Shown here: positions 1 through 6,003 of the stretch, piece by piece | Position numbering within the stretch: the first letter of the stretch is position 1 | Layout: every line of letters starts with the position of its first letter | From: Halovenus sp. | Lineage (GTDB): Archaea > Halobacteriota > Halobacteria > Halobacteriales > Haloarculaceae | DNA: 7,714 nucleotides | NCBI GenBank assembly: GCA_028275145.1 | Contig: JAQCNG010000323.1 | Span: forward strand, 1 to 7,714 | Reading direction: 5' to 3' | Notes under the pieces: model-generated | Told to the model about the DNA's origin: nothing | Database searches by the model: none | Seen by the model: the letters and a program-made list of their open reading frames with translations, nothing else | Position numbers and translations under genes: made by a program

Positions 1-1113
1 GTGGACATCGCCGACAGTCTCGGAGAGGCAGTTCATGTTGGTCTCGCCGGTCCAGTACAGTTCGGGCAGGTCGTGTTCGGCACCGAGCTGGTTTGCCCCG
101 GAGAGCGCCGGCATCGCGTGGCGGTAGACGTGGCGCATGAACTCCCGCCAGCCCAGCACCTGCCGGATGGCACCCTCCGCGGAGTTCAGCGCCACCGTGT
201 CGTCGTCGTGGTAGGCCTCCTCCATCGCCTCGACAACCTCCATCGGGTGGAGCAGGCCGACGTTGATGCTCGACCCCAAAAGCGCGTGGGCCATCGCCCA
301 GTCGTCGGCCCGCATCGCGTCCTGGTAGGGGCCGAACTCGGGCAGGCGCTCCTCGACGAACTGGCGGAGCTGTCGGACGGCCTGTCGCCGGGTCACCGGC
401 CACGGAAACGCCTCGAGGTCGGTGCTGCCCCAGGTGTCGAACTCGTCGGCGACCCAGTCTGCGGTCCGTGCGGTCAACTCGTCCCGGTCGTGTTCCGGTA
501 GCGGCGGCGACTCCCAGTCCTCGGGCGGAAACTCCTGGTTCTGGTCGTCGTAGTTCCACTCGCCGCCGACCGGGTCGCCGTTTTCCATCAGAACGCCCGT
601 CTCGCGGCGCATCCACCGGTAGAACGACTCGTGGCGGAAACTGTCGCTCCCACTCCCGTTTGCCCACTCGTCGAACGCCTGCCGGGTGCTGAGAAACAGC
701 TCGTTTCCCACAATCCGGATGTCGCCACCGGCGGCCTCGACGAGTTCGGTGAACCGCTCGGGTGAGCCGTAGCTCGGCGACCGCATGGCCACGAGTCGGG
801 CGTCCGGATACGCCGCGAAGAACTGCTCGAAAGCCTCGCCGAACGTTTCGGCTCTGATGTAGATCACGTCGTAGCCCGCCTCGCGCAACCGGTCACGGAA
901 CTGCCGCATGGCCGAGAACAGCAGCGTCAGCTTGTGGTGGTGGTACGGTTTGCGCCGGGCGAACCCGTGGGACTCGACGAGAACCACACGGCTCCCATCC
1001 GGTGCGCGGGCGAGCGGGCCTGTTGCTGTGCTGAGTTGCGTCCCGAGCACCCACGGAACGTCGTTCGCCTCGAGGTCGTACTCCGGCGGTGTGCCAACCG
1101 GCGGCTGTTGCAT
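1..1113 (-). CDS. Cryptochrome/photolyase family protein, FeS-BCP (PhrB-like) type, 3' end outside window
   Basis: The first 371 residues of a flavoprotein of the iron-sulfur bacterial cryptochrome/photolyase group (COG3046, DPRP domain). Known members bind FAD and a 4Fe-4S cluster and repair (6-4) photoproducts in light or act as photoreceptors. Seen: an N-terminal Rossmann-like photolyase domain beginning at WVLGTQLS (residues 21-28); KLTLLFSAMRQFRDRLREAG (61-80); the family segments FYRWMRRETGVLM (164-176) and GGEWNYDDQN (183-192); then the start of the helical FAD domain with GWREFMRHVYR (321-331) and YWTGETNMNCL (353-363). Cys362 should be the first cluster ligand. By family knowledge the other three cysteines lie in the missing C-terminal part, probably some 140 residues. 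The ATG at 1113 is chosen because a TATA-like element sits 21-29 bases upstream, as for a leaderless transcript. No frame break is seen. Repair versus signalling role cannot be decided from this fragment. Confidence 0.9.
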   Translation of the reverse strand, partial: MQQPPVGTPPEYDLEANDVPWVLGTQLSTATGPLARAPDGSRVVLVESHGFARRKPYHHHKLTLLFSAMRQFRDRLREAGYDVIYIRAETFGEAFEQFFAAYPDARLVAMRSPSYGSPERFTELVEAAGGDIRIVGNELFLSTRQAFDEWANGSGSDSFRHESFYRWMRRETGVLMENGDPVGGEWNYDDQNQEFPPEDWESPPLPEHDRDELTARTADWVADEFDTWGSTDLEAFPWPVTRRQAVRQLRQFVEERLPEFGPYQDAMRADDWAMAHALLGSSINVGLLHPMEVVEAMEEAYHDDDTVALNSAEGAIRQVLGWREFMRHVYRHAMPALSGANQLGAEHDLPELYWTGETNMNCLSETVGDVH

Positions 1114-1133
1114 ACCTCGCGTACGTGCTGGGG

Positions 1134-1142
1134 ATGTATAGA
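1134..1142 (-). promoter_or_regulatory. TATA-like box of the photolyase gene
   Basis: On the minus strand the sequence TCTATACAT lies about 21-29 bases upstream of the photolyase ATG. That is the spacing expected for a haloarchaeal leaderless promoter. It is an AT-rich island in GC-rich DNA. No transcription start data are available, so this is inferred from spacing and composition. Confidence 0.5.
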
Positions 1143-1180
1143 TGCACGCTCGCCGTCGTCCAGTCGCGGAGAGCAACGGC

Positions 1181-1186
1181 TTTGAT
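1181..1186 (+). promoter_or_regulatory. Weak TATA-like element of the SRPBCC gene
   Basis: TTTGAT lies 23-28 bases upstream of the ATG at 1209, the right distance for a leaderless haloarchaeal promoter. It is a poor match to a TTTAWA-type box. It is followed directly by an inverted repeat (1188-1207) that ends one base before the start codon. Confidence 0.35.
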
Positions 1187-1187
1187 G

Positions 1188-1207
1188 CCGGGCGGACAAC
1201 AGCCCGG
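1188..1207. repeat. Inverted repeat CCGGGC-N8-GCCCGG abutting a start codon
   Basis: Perfect 6-base arms (1188-1193 and 1202-1207) with an 8-base spacer lie between the TATA-like element and the ATG at 1209. The location fits an operator covering the transcription start, or a hairpin next to the start codon if the mRNA has a short leader. The DNA is GC-rich, so chance cannot be excluded. Confidence 0.4.
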
Positions 1208-1208
1208 T

Positions 1209-1661
1209 ATGGTCGGTGTCAGCGAGTCGATCCGGATAGAGAGGCCACCCGAGGCGGTGTTCGCGTATCTGGACCAGCCCGAGAACCACGCGGTGGTGAC
1301 GCCCAGTCTCGCCGAATCCGAGACGGTCGAACAGCTCGACAACGGCGGCAAGCGCGCCCGGTACGTCTACGAGATGGCCGGCATCTCCCGCGAGGGGTAT
1401 CTCACCGAGACGACCCACGAGGACGGCCAGCGCATGGTGTTCGAGCTCTCGGGGGGTATCGCCGGTGAGATCGATATCAGGTTTGCCGACGCCGACGGCG
1501 GGACCGAGGTCACCTACAGCGCGGAGTACGAGCTTCCGGGGGGTGTACTCGCCGCGGTAGCGGAGCCAATCGCCAGACGGTTCAACAGACGACAGCTCGA
1601 AAAGACACTCCGGACCCTGCAGGCACGTCTCGAGACAGACAGCCCGGAGTCCGGGGAGTAG
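1209..1661 (+). CDS. SRPBCC (START/polyketide cyclase-like) family protein
   Basis: A 150-residue protein of the SRPBCC superfamily, a helix-grip fold that binds hydrophobic ligands in a deep cavity. Seen: the usual N-terminal strand and helix, SESIRIERPPEAVFAYLDQP (residues 5-24), where 'I.RPPEAVFAYL' is the common family opening; alternating strands through the middle (GISREGYLTETT, RMVFELSGGIAGEIDIRF, GTEVTYSAEYEL); and a long C-terminal amphipathic helix (about 112-143) that would close the pocket. Length is normal for a single-domain member. The ATG at 1209 is preferred over an upstream ATG at 1089 in the same frame, because homology begins at SESIRI and the extra upstream residues would overlap the photolyase start. 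The ligand is unknown. It is divergent from the photolyase gene across 95 bases, so shared control is possible but unproven. Confidence 0.85.
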   Translation: MVGVSESIRIERPPEAVFAYLDQPENHAVVTPSLAESETVEQLDNGGKRARYVYEMAGISREGYLTETTHEDGQRMVFELSGGIAGEIDIRFADADGGTEVTYSAEYELPGGVLAAVAEPIARRFNRRQLEKTLRTLQARLETDSPESGE

Positions 1662-1685
1662 CCACCGACCCGACCCCGGTGAGAG

Positions 1686-1704
1686 CACCCGTTCGCGCCG
1701 GGTG
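1686..1704 (+). other. Intergenic hairpin after the SRPBCC gene
   Basis: CACCCG (1686-1691) and CGGGTG (1699-1704) form a perfect 6-base stem with a 7-base loop in the 82-base gap between the SRPBCC gene and the flippase-like gene. A longer-range pair, AGTAGCC (1657-1663, spanning the SRPBCC stop) and GGCTACT (1729-1735), encloses it. No T-run follows, so a terminator is only one possibility. No clear TATA box for the next gene is visible in this gap. Confidence 0.3.
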
Positions 1705-1743
1705 ACGAAACACCCAAACCTGCCCCCCGGCTACTGACGCCTG

Positions 1744-2757
1744 TTGATCTCACGCCGACAGGTCCAGGCTGCGGGAGTTCTCGTCGGGCTGGCGACGGTC
1801 GCACTGGCCGGATACGTGGTCGGGTTCACCGACGTCCTCGCGACGATACAGACACTCTCGGTACGGCAGACACTGGTTCTGGTCGGCATCGGACTGGTCC
1901 CGCTCGGACTGTGGGGGGTGGGGCTCTGGCTCGCACTCGATACAATCGGCGCAACAACGGCTCTGGGCCGGGCGGTGTTGCTCTTCTGTGTCTCCCTGTT
2001 TTTCAACAGCGTCACACCGTTTGGACAGGCGGGTGGTGCACCGCTCAGCGGCGGGGTCATCGCACAGGCCGTCCGGACCCCCTACGAGCGGGCGCTCGCG
2101 GCAATCGGCGGTCTCAACGCCATCAATACGCTCGCCACGCTGTGTCTCTGGGTGCTCGGCGGGGCGGCGCTGGCGGCGAGCGGAGAGACCACCGGCGCTC
2201 GCGGGTCGGTCGTCGTCGCGACAATCGGGGTCACCGGGACGGCGGTGGCGGTGGTGCTGGGCTGGCGGGCGCGCGAGACTCTGGCGGGGTTTGTCACGAG
2301 AGCACTCGCGTCGACGCTGGCCGTCGCCGGGCGGTTCGCCCCGCGCTGGTCGGCACCACCGGCCACGGCTGTCGCCGACCGCGTCGATGGGTTCGTCGCG
2401 GCAATCGAACGGCTCGCGGCCTCCCGCCGGCGACTCGTCGGTATCCTCTGTCTGGTTGTGGCCGGCCAACTCACGGTCGTGTTCGTGCTGTACACCGCGC
2501 TGACGTTTCTCTCCGACCCGGCGTTCGCGGCCGTGCTGTTCGTGGTCCCGCTCTCCCGGACCGCGACGGCGGTGCCGACACCCGGTGGCATCGGCGGCGC
2601 CGAGGCGCTCATGACCAGCCTGCTCGTGACCGTGGCCGGCACCAGTCCGGTGGTGGCGGGGGCCGCGACAGTGCTCTACCGGGTGACGGCGTTCTGGATT
2701 CCGGCCCTCATCGGCGGTGTCGGCGCTGCCGGCCTGTTGCTCGGAAGCCGGCGGTGA
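1744..2757 (+). CDS. UPF0104 / LPG-synthase-TM family (flippase-like) integral membrane protein
   Basis: A 337-residue polytopic membrane protein of the family that includes the membrane domain of MprF lysylphosphatidylglycerol synthases and archaeal relatives (PF03706), thought to move or bind lipid-linked substrates. About nine hydrophobic segments are seen (roughly residues 8-28, 42-63, 76-93, 125-146, 152-173, 230-253, 260-275, 290-310, 314-334). Two family signatures are present: FFNSVTPFGQAGGAP (86-100), and PTPGGIGGAEA (278-288) followed by the YR pair (312-313). There is no soluble aminoacyltransferase domain, so this is the membrane module alone. A TTG start is called because an in-frame TGA at 1735-1737 leaves only CTG or TTG ahead of the first helix, and no in-frame ATG occurs until residue 290. 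It converges on the peptidase gene. The substrate is unknown; a polyprenyl- or archaeol-linked sugar or lipid is inferred from the family only. Confidence 0.85.
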   Translation: MISRRQVQAAGVLVGLATVALAGYVVGFTDVLATIQTLSVRQTLVLVGIGLVPLGLWGVGLWLALDTIGATTALGRAVLLFCVSLFFNSVTPFGQAGGAPLSGGVIAQAVRTPYERALAAIGGLNAINTLATLCLWVLGGAALAASGETTGARGSVVVATIGVTGTAVAVVLGWRARETLAGFVTRALASTLAVAGRFAPRWSAPPATAVADRVDGFVAAIERLAASRRRLVGILCLVVAGQLTVVFVLYTALTFLSDPAFAAVLFVVPLSRTATAVPTPGGIGGAEALMTSLLVTVAGTSPVVAGAATVLYRVTAFWIPALIGGVGAAGLLLGSRR

Positions 2758-2820
2758 ACCGCCCGAGGCCGTCGAGACAGCCCGACCGTCAGCGGCCGTG
2801 TCGCGACAGGGCCGACACAC

Positions 2821-2851
2821 ACCGGCCCGACTGTCTCCTTCGACAGCCGGT
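2821..2851. terminator. Possible bidirectional terminator hairpin between convergent genes
   Basis: In the 100-base gap between two convergent genes, CTGTC (2831-2835) pairs with GACAG (2842-2846) around a 6-base loop. ACCGG (2821-2825) pairs with CCGGT (2847-2851) below it, with a 5-base bulge on one side. A perfect palindrome TGTCGCGACA lies nearby (2799-2808). The structure sits 7 bases beyond the peptidase stop. Haloarchaeal termination relies more on T-rich tracts, and only a three-T run follows here, so the role is uncertain. Confidence 0.3.
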
Positions 2852-2857
2852 TTCAGT

Positions 2858-4960
2858 TCACACTCCGGTTTCGTCCCCGTTGTCGCTGTCCTCGTCGGCA
2901 CTCGCCGTGAGACCGGCGTCTGCCTCGCGCTCCAGCGCGGGCGGGGTGTCGTGGGACTCGGAGTAGCCGTCGAACCAGCGGGCGATGCGTTCGATGCGGT
3001 CGACGATGTGGCCGGGTCGACCGCTCCGGGAGAGTTCGTGGCCCTCGTCGGGGTAGCGCACGAGTCGGGTGTCGACACCGTGCTTGCGGAGGATTCGGTG
3101 GAACAGTTCTGCCGTGCAGGCGGGGGTCCGGTAGTCGTCCTCGCTGTGGAGCAACAGCGTCGGCGTGTCCACCTCGTGGGCGTGGCCGGTCGGGGAGTGC
3201 TCCCAGAGAAACGCCGGTTCCTCCGAGGGTGTGGTGTCGAAGTCACCCTCGACCAGTTTGTACGCCGCGTCGGTCGAGCCGTAGAAGCTGGTGAGGTCGT
3301 AGACGCCGCGCTGGCTGACCGCCGCCTCGAAGCGGTCGTCGTTGCCGACAATCCAGGCGGTGGCGAACCCGCCGAAGCTTCCGCCGGTGACGAACAGCTG
3401 GTCCTCGTCGACGTAGTCGCGCTCGGCGGCCGTCTCCACACCGGCCAGCACGTCGCTGGTCGTCACCGCACCCCAGTCGCGCTCGATGGCGGACATGAAC
3501 GCCTCGCCGTAGCCGGCCGACCCGCGAGGGTTCGACCAGAACACGACGTAGCCCCGCGCCGCGAGTGTCTGGAACTCGTGCCACATCGTCCCGCTGGTGG
3601 TCCACATCGCGTGCGGGCCGCCGTGTATCTCCACGACCATCGGGTACTGCTCGTCCGGGTCGAAATCCGGCGGCGTGAGCAGCCAGCCCTGGAGCCGTTC
3701 TGGCCGGTCGCCGGCACCCGCGGTTTCGCCGGGCTCGTAGCGGAGTTCCTCGGGCTGTGAGACGGCCCGGTCGTCGAGATAGTCGGCGTTGAGGCTGGTG
3801 AGCCGTCGCCGCTCGACCCCCTCGTGGCTGGTGGCGAACAGGTCACCCGGGTGGTCCCACTCGCTCTGGACCACCGCGACGAGGTCATCGCCCACGTGGG
3901 CACCGTCGATGCTGGTCCAGTCCTCGCGGACGACCCGGCCGGCGTCGCTCCCGTCCCCGTCCCAGGCCACAGACCACAGTGCCACCGCGCCCTCGTCGGG
4001 TGTGGTGAAATAAAGCCGTTCGGTGTCGGGGCCCCACTGGGGTGTCGTGTCGTAGCTCAGCGTCCGGTCGAGGGTCTCGGTCGGATGACTGACGCTGCCC
4101 TCGTCGACGTCGAGCACTTTCAGCTCGGTCTGCCGGAGCGTGGACTGGTCGGGGTCGGTGAACGTGTGTGCGACCCGGCCGTCGGCCGTCGCCGCGAGCT
4201 GTTGGCCCCAGCCGGTGGTGGTGTGGACCGTCTCCGTGACCCCCGCCGCGAGGTCGTGAGCGACAATCTCGTAGGAGAGCGAGTCGTCCGGGTCGGGGTC
4301 GCCGACCGACCTCGCGTAGTAGAGAGTGTCGCCGTCGCCCCAGGTCGGGCTGGCAAAGTCACGGTCCCCGTCGGTGAGACGCTCGACGCTCCCGTCGGCG
4401 AGGGCCGCCAGATAGACGTGGGTCCGCCCACCGTCGAAGTACTGTTCCATCGAGCGAAAGACCGTGCGGTCGAGGACCCGCAGGTCCGGGTCCTCGGGTT
4501 CGTACCCGTTCGCGTCGGTGTCGTGACCCTCCTCGCGCTCTGTCGCGCTGGCACGCTGGGTGAACGCGATGTGTTCACCGTCCGGACTCCACGCGATGTC
4601 ACCGACACCACCGGCGACGTCGGTCACCTGCTCGCCCTCGCCGCCGCCGGTCGGAACGACCCACAGTTGCGGGCGGTCGTCGTCCGCGCCGCGGGTGGAG
4701 ACAAAGGCCAGGCGGTCACCGTCGGGGCCGAACCGCGGCTGGCTGTCGACCCCTTCGCTGATGGTGAACCGCTGTGGTCCACCGCCGCCCGTGGACGCCA
4801 TGTACACCGTCGACTCGTAGGATTCGCCGTCCTCCGGGACCGTCCGCACGAACGCCACGCGGTCGCCACCCGGCGCGACGCGTGGTTGCTCGACCTGTGC
4901 GATATCCTCGAAATCCCGCGCAGCTACCCTGTTCACGGCCCCTGTTTGGCTGGCGCACAC
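2858..4960 (-). CDS. S9 family peptidase (acylaminoacyl-peptidase/prolyl oligopeptidase type)
   Basis: A 700-residue cytoplasmic serine peptidase that would remove residues or acyl-aminoacyl groups from short peptides. The N-terminal part (about 20-400) is a TolB/WD40-like beta-propeller with repeated motifs such as WSPDGEHIAFTQ (124-135) and FGPDGDRLAFVS (77-88), which in this family gates access to the active site. The C-terminal alpha/beta-hydrolase domain (about 420-665) has the oxyanion-region HGGPH (446-450), NPRGSAGYG (477-485), the nucleophile Ser528 in GGSFGG, Asp609 in HSEDDYR and His641 in DEGH, so the triad is intact. No signal peptide is seen. An acidic tail (DADAG..ED..GDE, about 678-700) follows the domain, as often in halophiles. 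The start is uncertain: GTG at 4960 is given, but GTG at 4936 (MNRVAARDFEDIA) fits the domain boundary equally well. Divergent from the small membrane protein gene. Confidence 0.92.
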   Translation of the reverse strand: MCASQTGAVNRVAARDFEDIAQVEQPRVAPGGDRVAFVRTVPEDGESYESTVYMASTGGGGPQRFTISEGVDSQPRFGPDGDRLAFVSTRGADDDRPQLWVVPTGGGEGEQVTDVAGGVGDIAWSPDGEHIAFTQRASATEREEGHDTDANGYEPEDPDLRVLDRTVFRSMEQYFDGGRTHVYLAALADGSVERLTDGDRDFASPTWGDGDTLYYARSVGDPDPDDSLSYEIVAHDLAAGVTETVHTTTGWGQQLAATADGRVAHTFTDPDQSTLRQTELKVLDVDEGSVSHPTETLDRTLSYDTTPQWGPDTERLYFTTPDEGAVALWSVAWDGDGSDAGRVVREDWTSIDGAHVGDDLVAVVQSEWDHPGDLFATSHEGVERRRLTSLNADYLDDRAVSQPEELRYEPGETAGAGDRPERLQGWLLTPPDFDPDEQYPMVVEIHGGPHAMWTTSGTMWHEFQTLAARGYVVFWSNPRGSAGYGEAFMSAIERDWGAVTTSDVLAGVETAAERDYVDEDQLFVTGGSFGGFATAWIVGNDDRFEAAVSQRGVYDLTSFYGSTDAAYKLVEGDFDTTPSEEPAFLWEHSPTGHAHEVDTPTLLLHSEDDYRTPACTAELFHRILRKHGVDTRLVRYPDEGHELSRSGRPGHIVDRIERIARWFDGYSESHDTPPALEREADAGLTASADEDSDNGDETGV

Positions 4961-4989
4961 ATGAATGTTCGAGATGGCGTGTCGACGTG

Positions 4990-4995
4990 TTTTTT
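4990..4995 (+). promoter_or_regulatory. T-run TATA-like box upstream of the small membrane protein gene
   Basis: TTTTTT lies 25-30 bases upstream of the GTG at 5020, the right place for a leaderless haloarchaeal promoter. It is the only AT-rich island in the 59-base gap. The complementary A-run lies 30-35 bases upstream of the peptidase GTG at 4960, so the same island may also serve the opposite direction with a short leader. Confidence 0.5.
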
Positions 4996-5019
4996 CACCG
5001 GGAGTCGAAAGAACAGGCA

Positions 5020-5313
5020 GTGAGCGAACCCGCGAGCGGGCGCATCGTCGCCGCCTACCTGGCCGCCATGGTCTGTGTCTCCGCCGCCAGCATCGCGGCG
5101 CTCTACGGACTGTTCGTGTCGGGGTTCCCGGAGTTTCTCTCCAGACTGGCCGAGAGCCCCGTTACCGCCGTCCAGAACGACCCCGTGAGTCCCGCGCTCG
5201 CGCTCACGAGCACACTGCTCGCGGTGGTGCTCGTGGGGCTGGTTGTCGCCTTCGGGGCGAGACACGGGCCGGCCGCCACCGGGGAGCGCTCCCGCCGGTC
5301 AGACGAGGAGTGA
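5020..5313 (+). CDS. Small two-helix membrane protein, hypothetical
   Basis: A 97-residue protein that I cannot assign to a named family with confidence. It starts MSEPASGRIVAAYLAAM. Two hydrophobic stretches are seen: about residues 9-31 (IVAAYLAAMVCVSAASIAALYGL) and 63-85 (SPALALTSTLLAVVLVGLVVAFG). A polar stretch of about 30 residues lies between them (FPEFLSRLAESPVTAVQNDPV), and a short charged tail ends in RRSDEE. The shape suggests a hairpin membrane protein with both termini on the same side. The GTG at 5020 is chosen because coding character begins there and the T-run box lies 25-30 bases upstream. It precedes tfe on the same strand, but a separate promoter lies between them, so it need not be in that operon. 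It may be a member of a haloarchaeal DUF for small membrane proteins. Confidence 0.7.
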   Translation: MSEPASGRIVAAYLAAMVCVSAASIAALYGLFVSGFPEFLSRLAESPVTAVQNDPVSPALALTSTLLAVVLVGLVVAFGARHGPAATGERSRRSDEE

Positions 5314-5469
5314 ACGGACCACCAGTTGCGCTCGAAGCGAAACGGCCAGCGACCAGTCGCGGGCAGACGGGTCCGACGGCGTCGACTGTCGTCACCACCG
5401 GGGAAACGGCCGTGCATGTCAATCTTTCATCCGATGGTTTTAATCCCGTGAACACCCGATGTGGTTGTA
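5314..5469 (+). other. Intergenic region upstream of tfe
   Basis: A 156-base gap, the longest in the window. It holds a 9-base direct repeat GAAACGGCC (5339-5347 and 5403-5411, starts 64 bases apart) and, near its right end, the tfe TATA box. No small open frame with a convincing start, no tRNA and no strong terminator hairpin with a T-tract were seen. Confidence 0.4.
5438..5444 (+). promoter_or_regulatory. TATA box of the tfe operon
   Basis: TTTTAAT lies 26-32 bases upstream of the tfe ATG at 5470 and is the best match to the haloarchaeal TATA consensus in the window. An AT-richer stretch (5420-5430) lies upstream where a BRE or activator site could sit. The spacing predicts a leaderless transcript or one with only a few bases of leader. 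Confidence 0.65.
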
Positions 5470-6003
5470 ATGGCTTTTGAGGAACTTCTCGAGGACCCGG
5501 TCATACAGAAGTACCTGCACGAACTGGTCGGCCCGCGGGGGATGCCGGTCGCGGCCGCGCCGCCAGACGGTGAGGTGACAGACGAGGAACTGGCGGAGGA
5601 ACTGGGGATGGAACTCAACGACGTGCGGCGGGCGCTGTTTATTCTCTACGAGAACGACCTGGCCAGCTACCGCAGGCTCCGTGACGAGGACTCCGGTTGG
5701 CTGACATACCTCTGGACCTTCGAGTACGAGAACATCCCGGAGCAACTCGAGGAGGAGATGCACAGGCTGCTCGCGGCGCTCGAGGACCGCCACGAGTACG
5801 AACTGGAGAACGAGTTCTACCTCTGTGAGAACTGTGGCATCCGCTTCGAGTTCGGCGAGGCGATGGAGTTTGGCTTCCAGTGCCCGGAGTGTGGCACGTC
5901 GGTGGACGCGATGGAGAACACCCGGCTGGTCGACGCGATGGAGGGTCGCATCGAACAGCTCCGGGAGGAACTCAACGTCGAATCCGCACAGGTCGAGGTC
6001 TGA
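5470..6003 (+). CDS. tfe: Transcription initiation factor E (TFE, TFIIE-alpha homologue)
   Basis: A 177-residue basal transcription factor that joins the TBP-TFB-RNA polymerase complex and helps open promoter DNA. Seen: an N-terminal extended winged-helix domain (about residues 1-85), with DPVIQKYLHELVG (9-21), the helix-turn-helix TDEELAEELGMELNDVRRALFILYENDLASYRR (37-69) and the aromatic wing WLTYLWTF (77-84); a charged coiled-coil-like linker (about 87-115); and a C-terminal zinc ribbon with all four ligands, C119-x2-C122 and C138-x2-C141. The family's usual length is 170-185 residues. The ATG at 5470 is preferred over the in-frame GTG at 5461 because MAFEELLEDP is the normal archaeal TFE start and the TATA spacing fits. 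First gene of a tight operon: the stop TGA shares its last base with the next ATG. Confidence 0.96.
   Translation: MAFEELLEDPVIQKYLHELVGPRGMPVAAAPPDGEVTDEELAEELGMELNDVRRALFILYENDLASYRRLRDEDSGWLTYLWTFEYENIPEQLEEEMHRLLAALEDRHEYELENEFYLCENCGIRFEFGEAMEFGFQCPECGTSVDAMENTRLVDAMEGRIEQLREELNVESAQVEV

Noticed and set aside
1..501. A plus-strand open frame at the left edge
   Set aside because: It lies opposite the photolyase, whose minus-strand translation matches family motifs along its whole length. The plus frame shows no domain.
927..1688. A 253-codon minus-strand frame overlapping both the photolyase start and the SRPBCC gene
   Set aside because: It is antisense to the SRPBCC gene and out of frame with the photolyase. 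No motif is seen.
1750..3441. A 563-codon open frame on the minus strand spanning the flippase-like gene and part of the peptidase
   Set aside because: The translation is low-complexity Arg/Pro/Thr/Ser-rich, it crosses two convergent real genes, and it lies out of frame with the peptidase on the same strand. It is a GC artefact.
3824..5023. A 399-codon open frame on the plus strand opposite the S9 peptidase
   Set aside because: It is antisense to a clear peptidase with intact catalytic motifs. Its translation is Gly/Val/Arg-rich with no recognisable domain, as expected from GC-rich codon bias on the other strand.
5339..5411. Direct repeat GAAACGGCC upstream of tfe as a possible regulator site or attachment site
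   Set aside because: Only two 9-base copies, spaced 64 bases apart, with no tRNA, integrase or wider symmetry. Kept only as a note in the intergenic entry.
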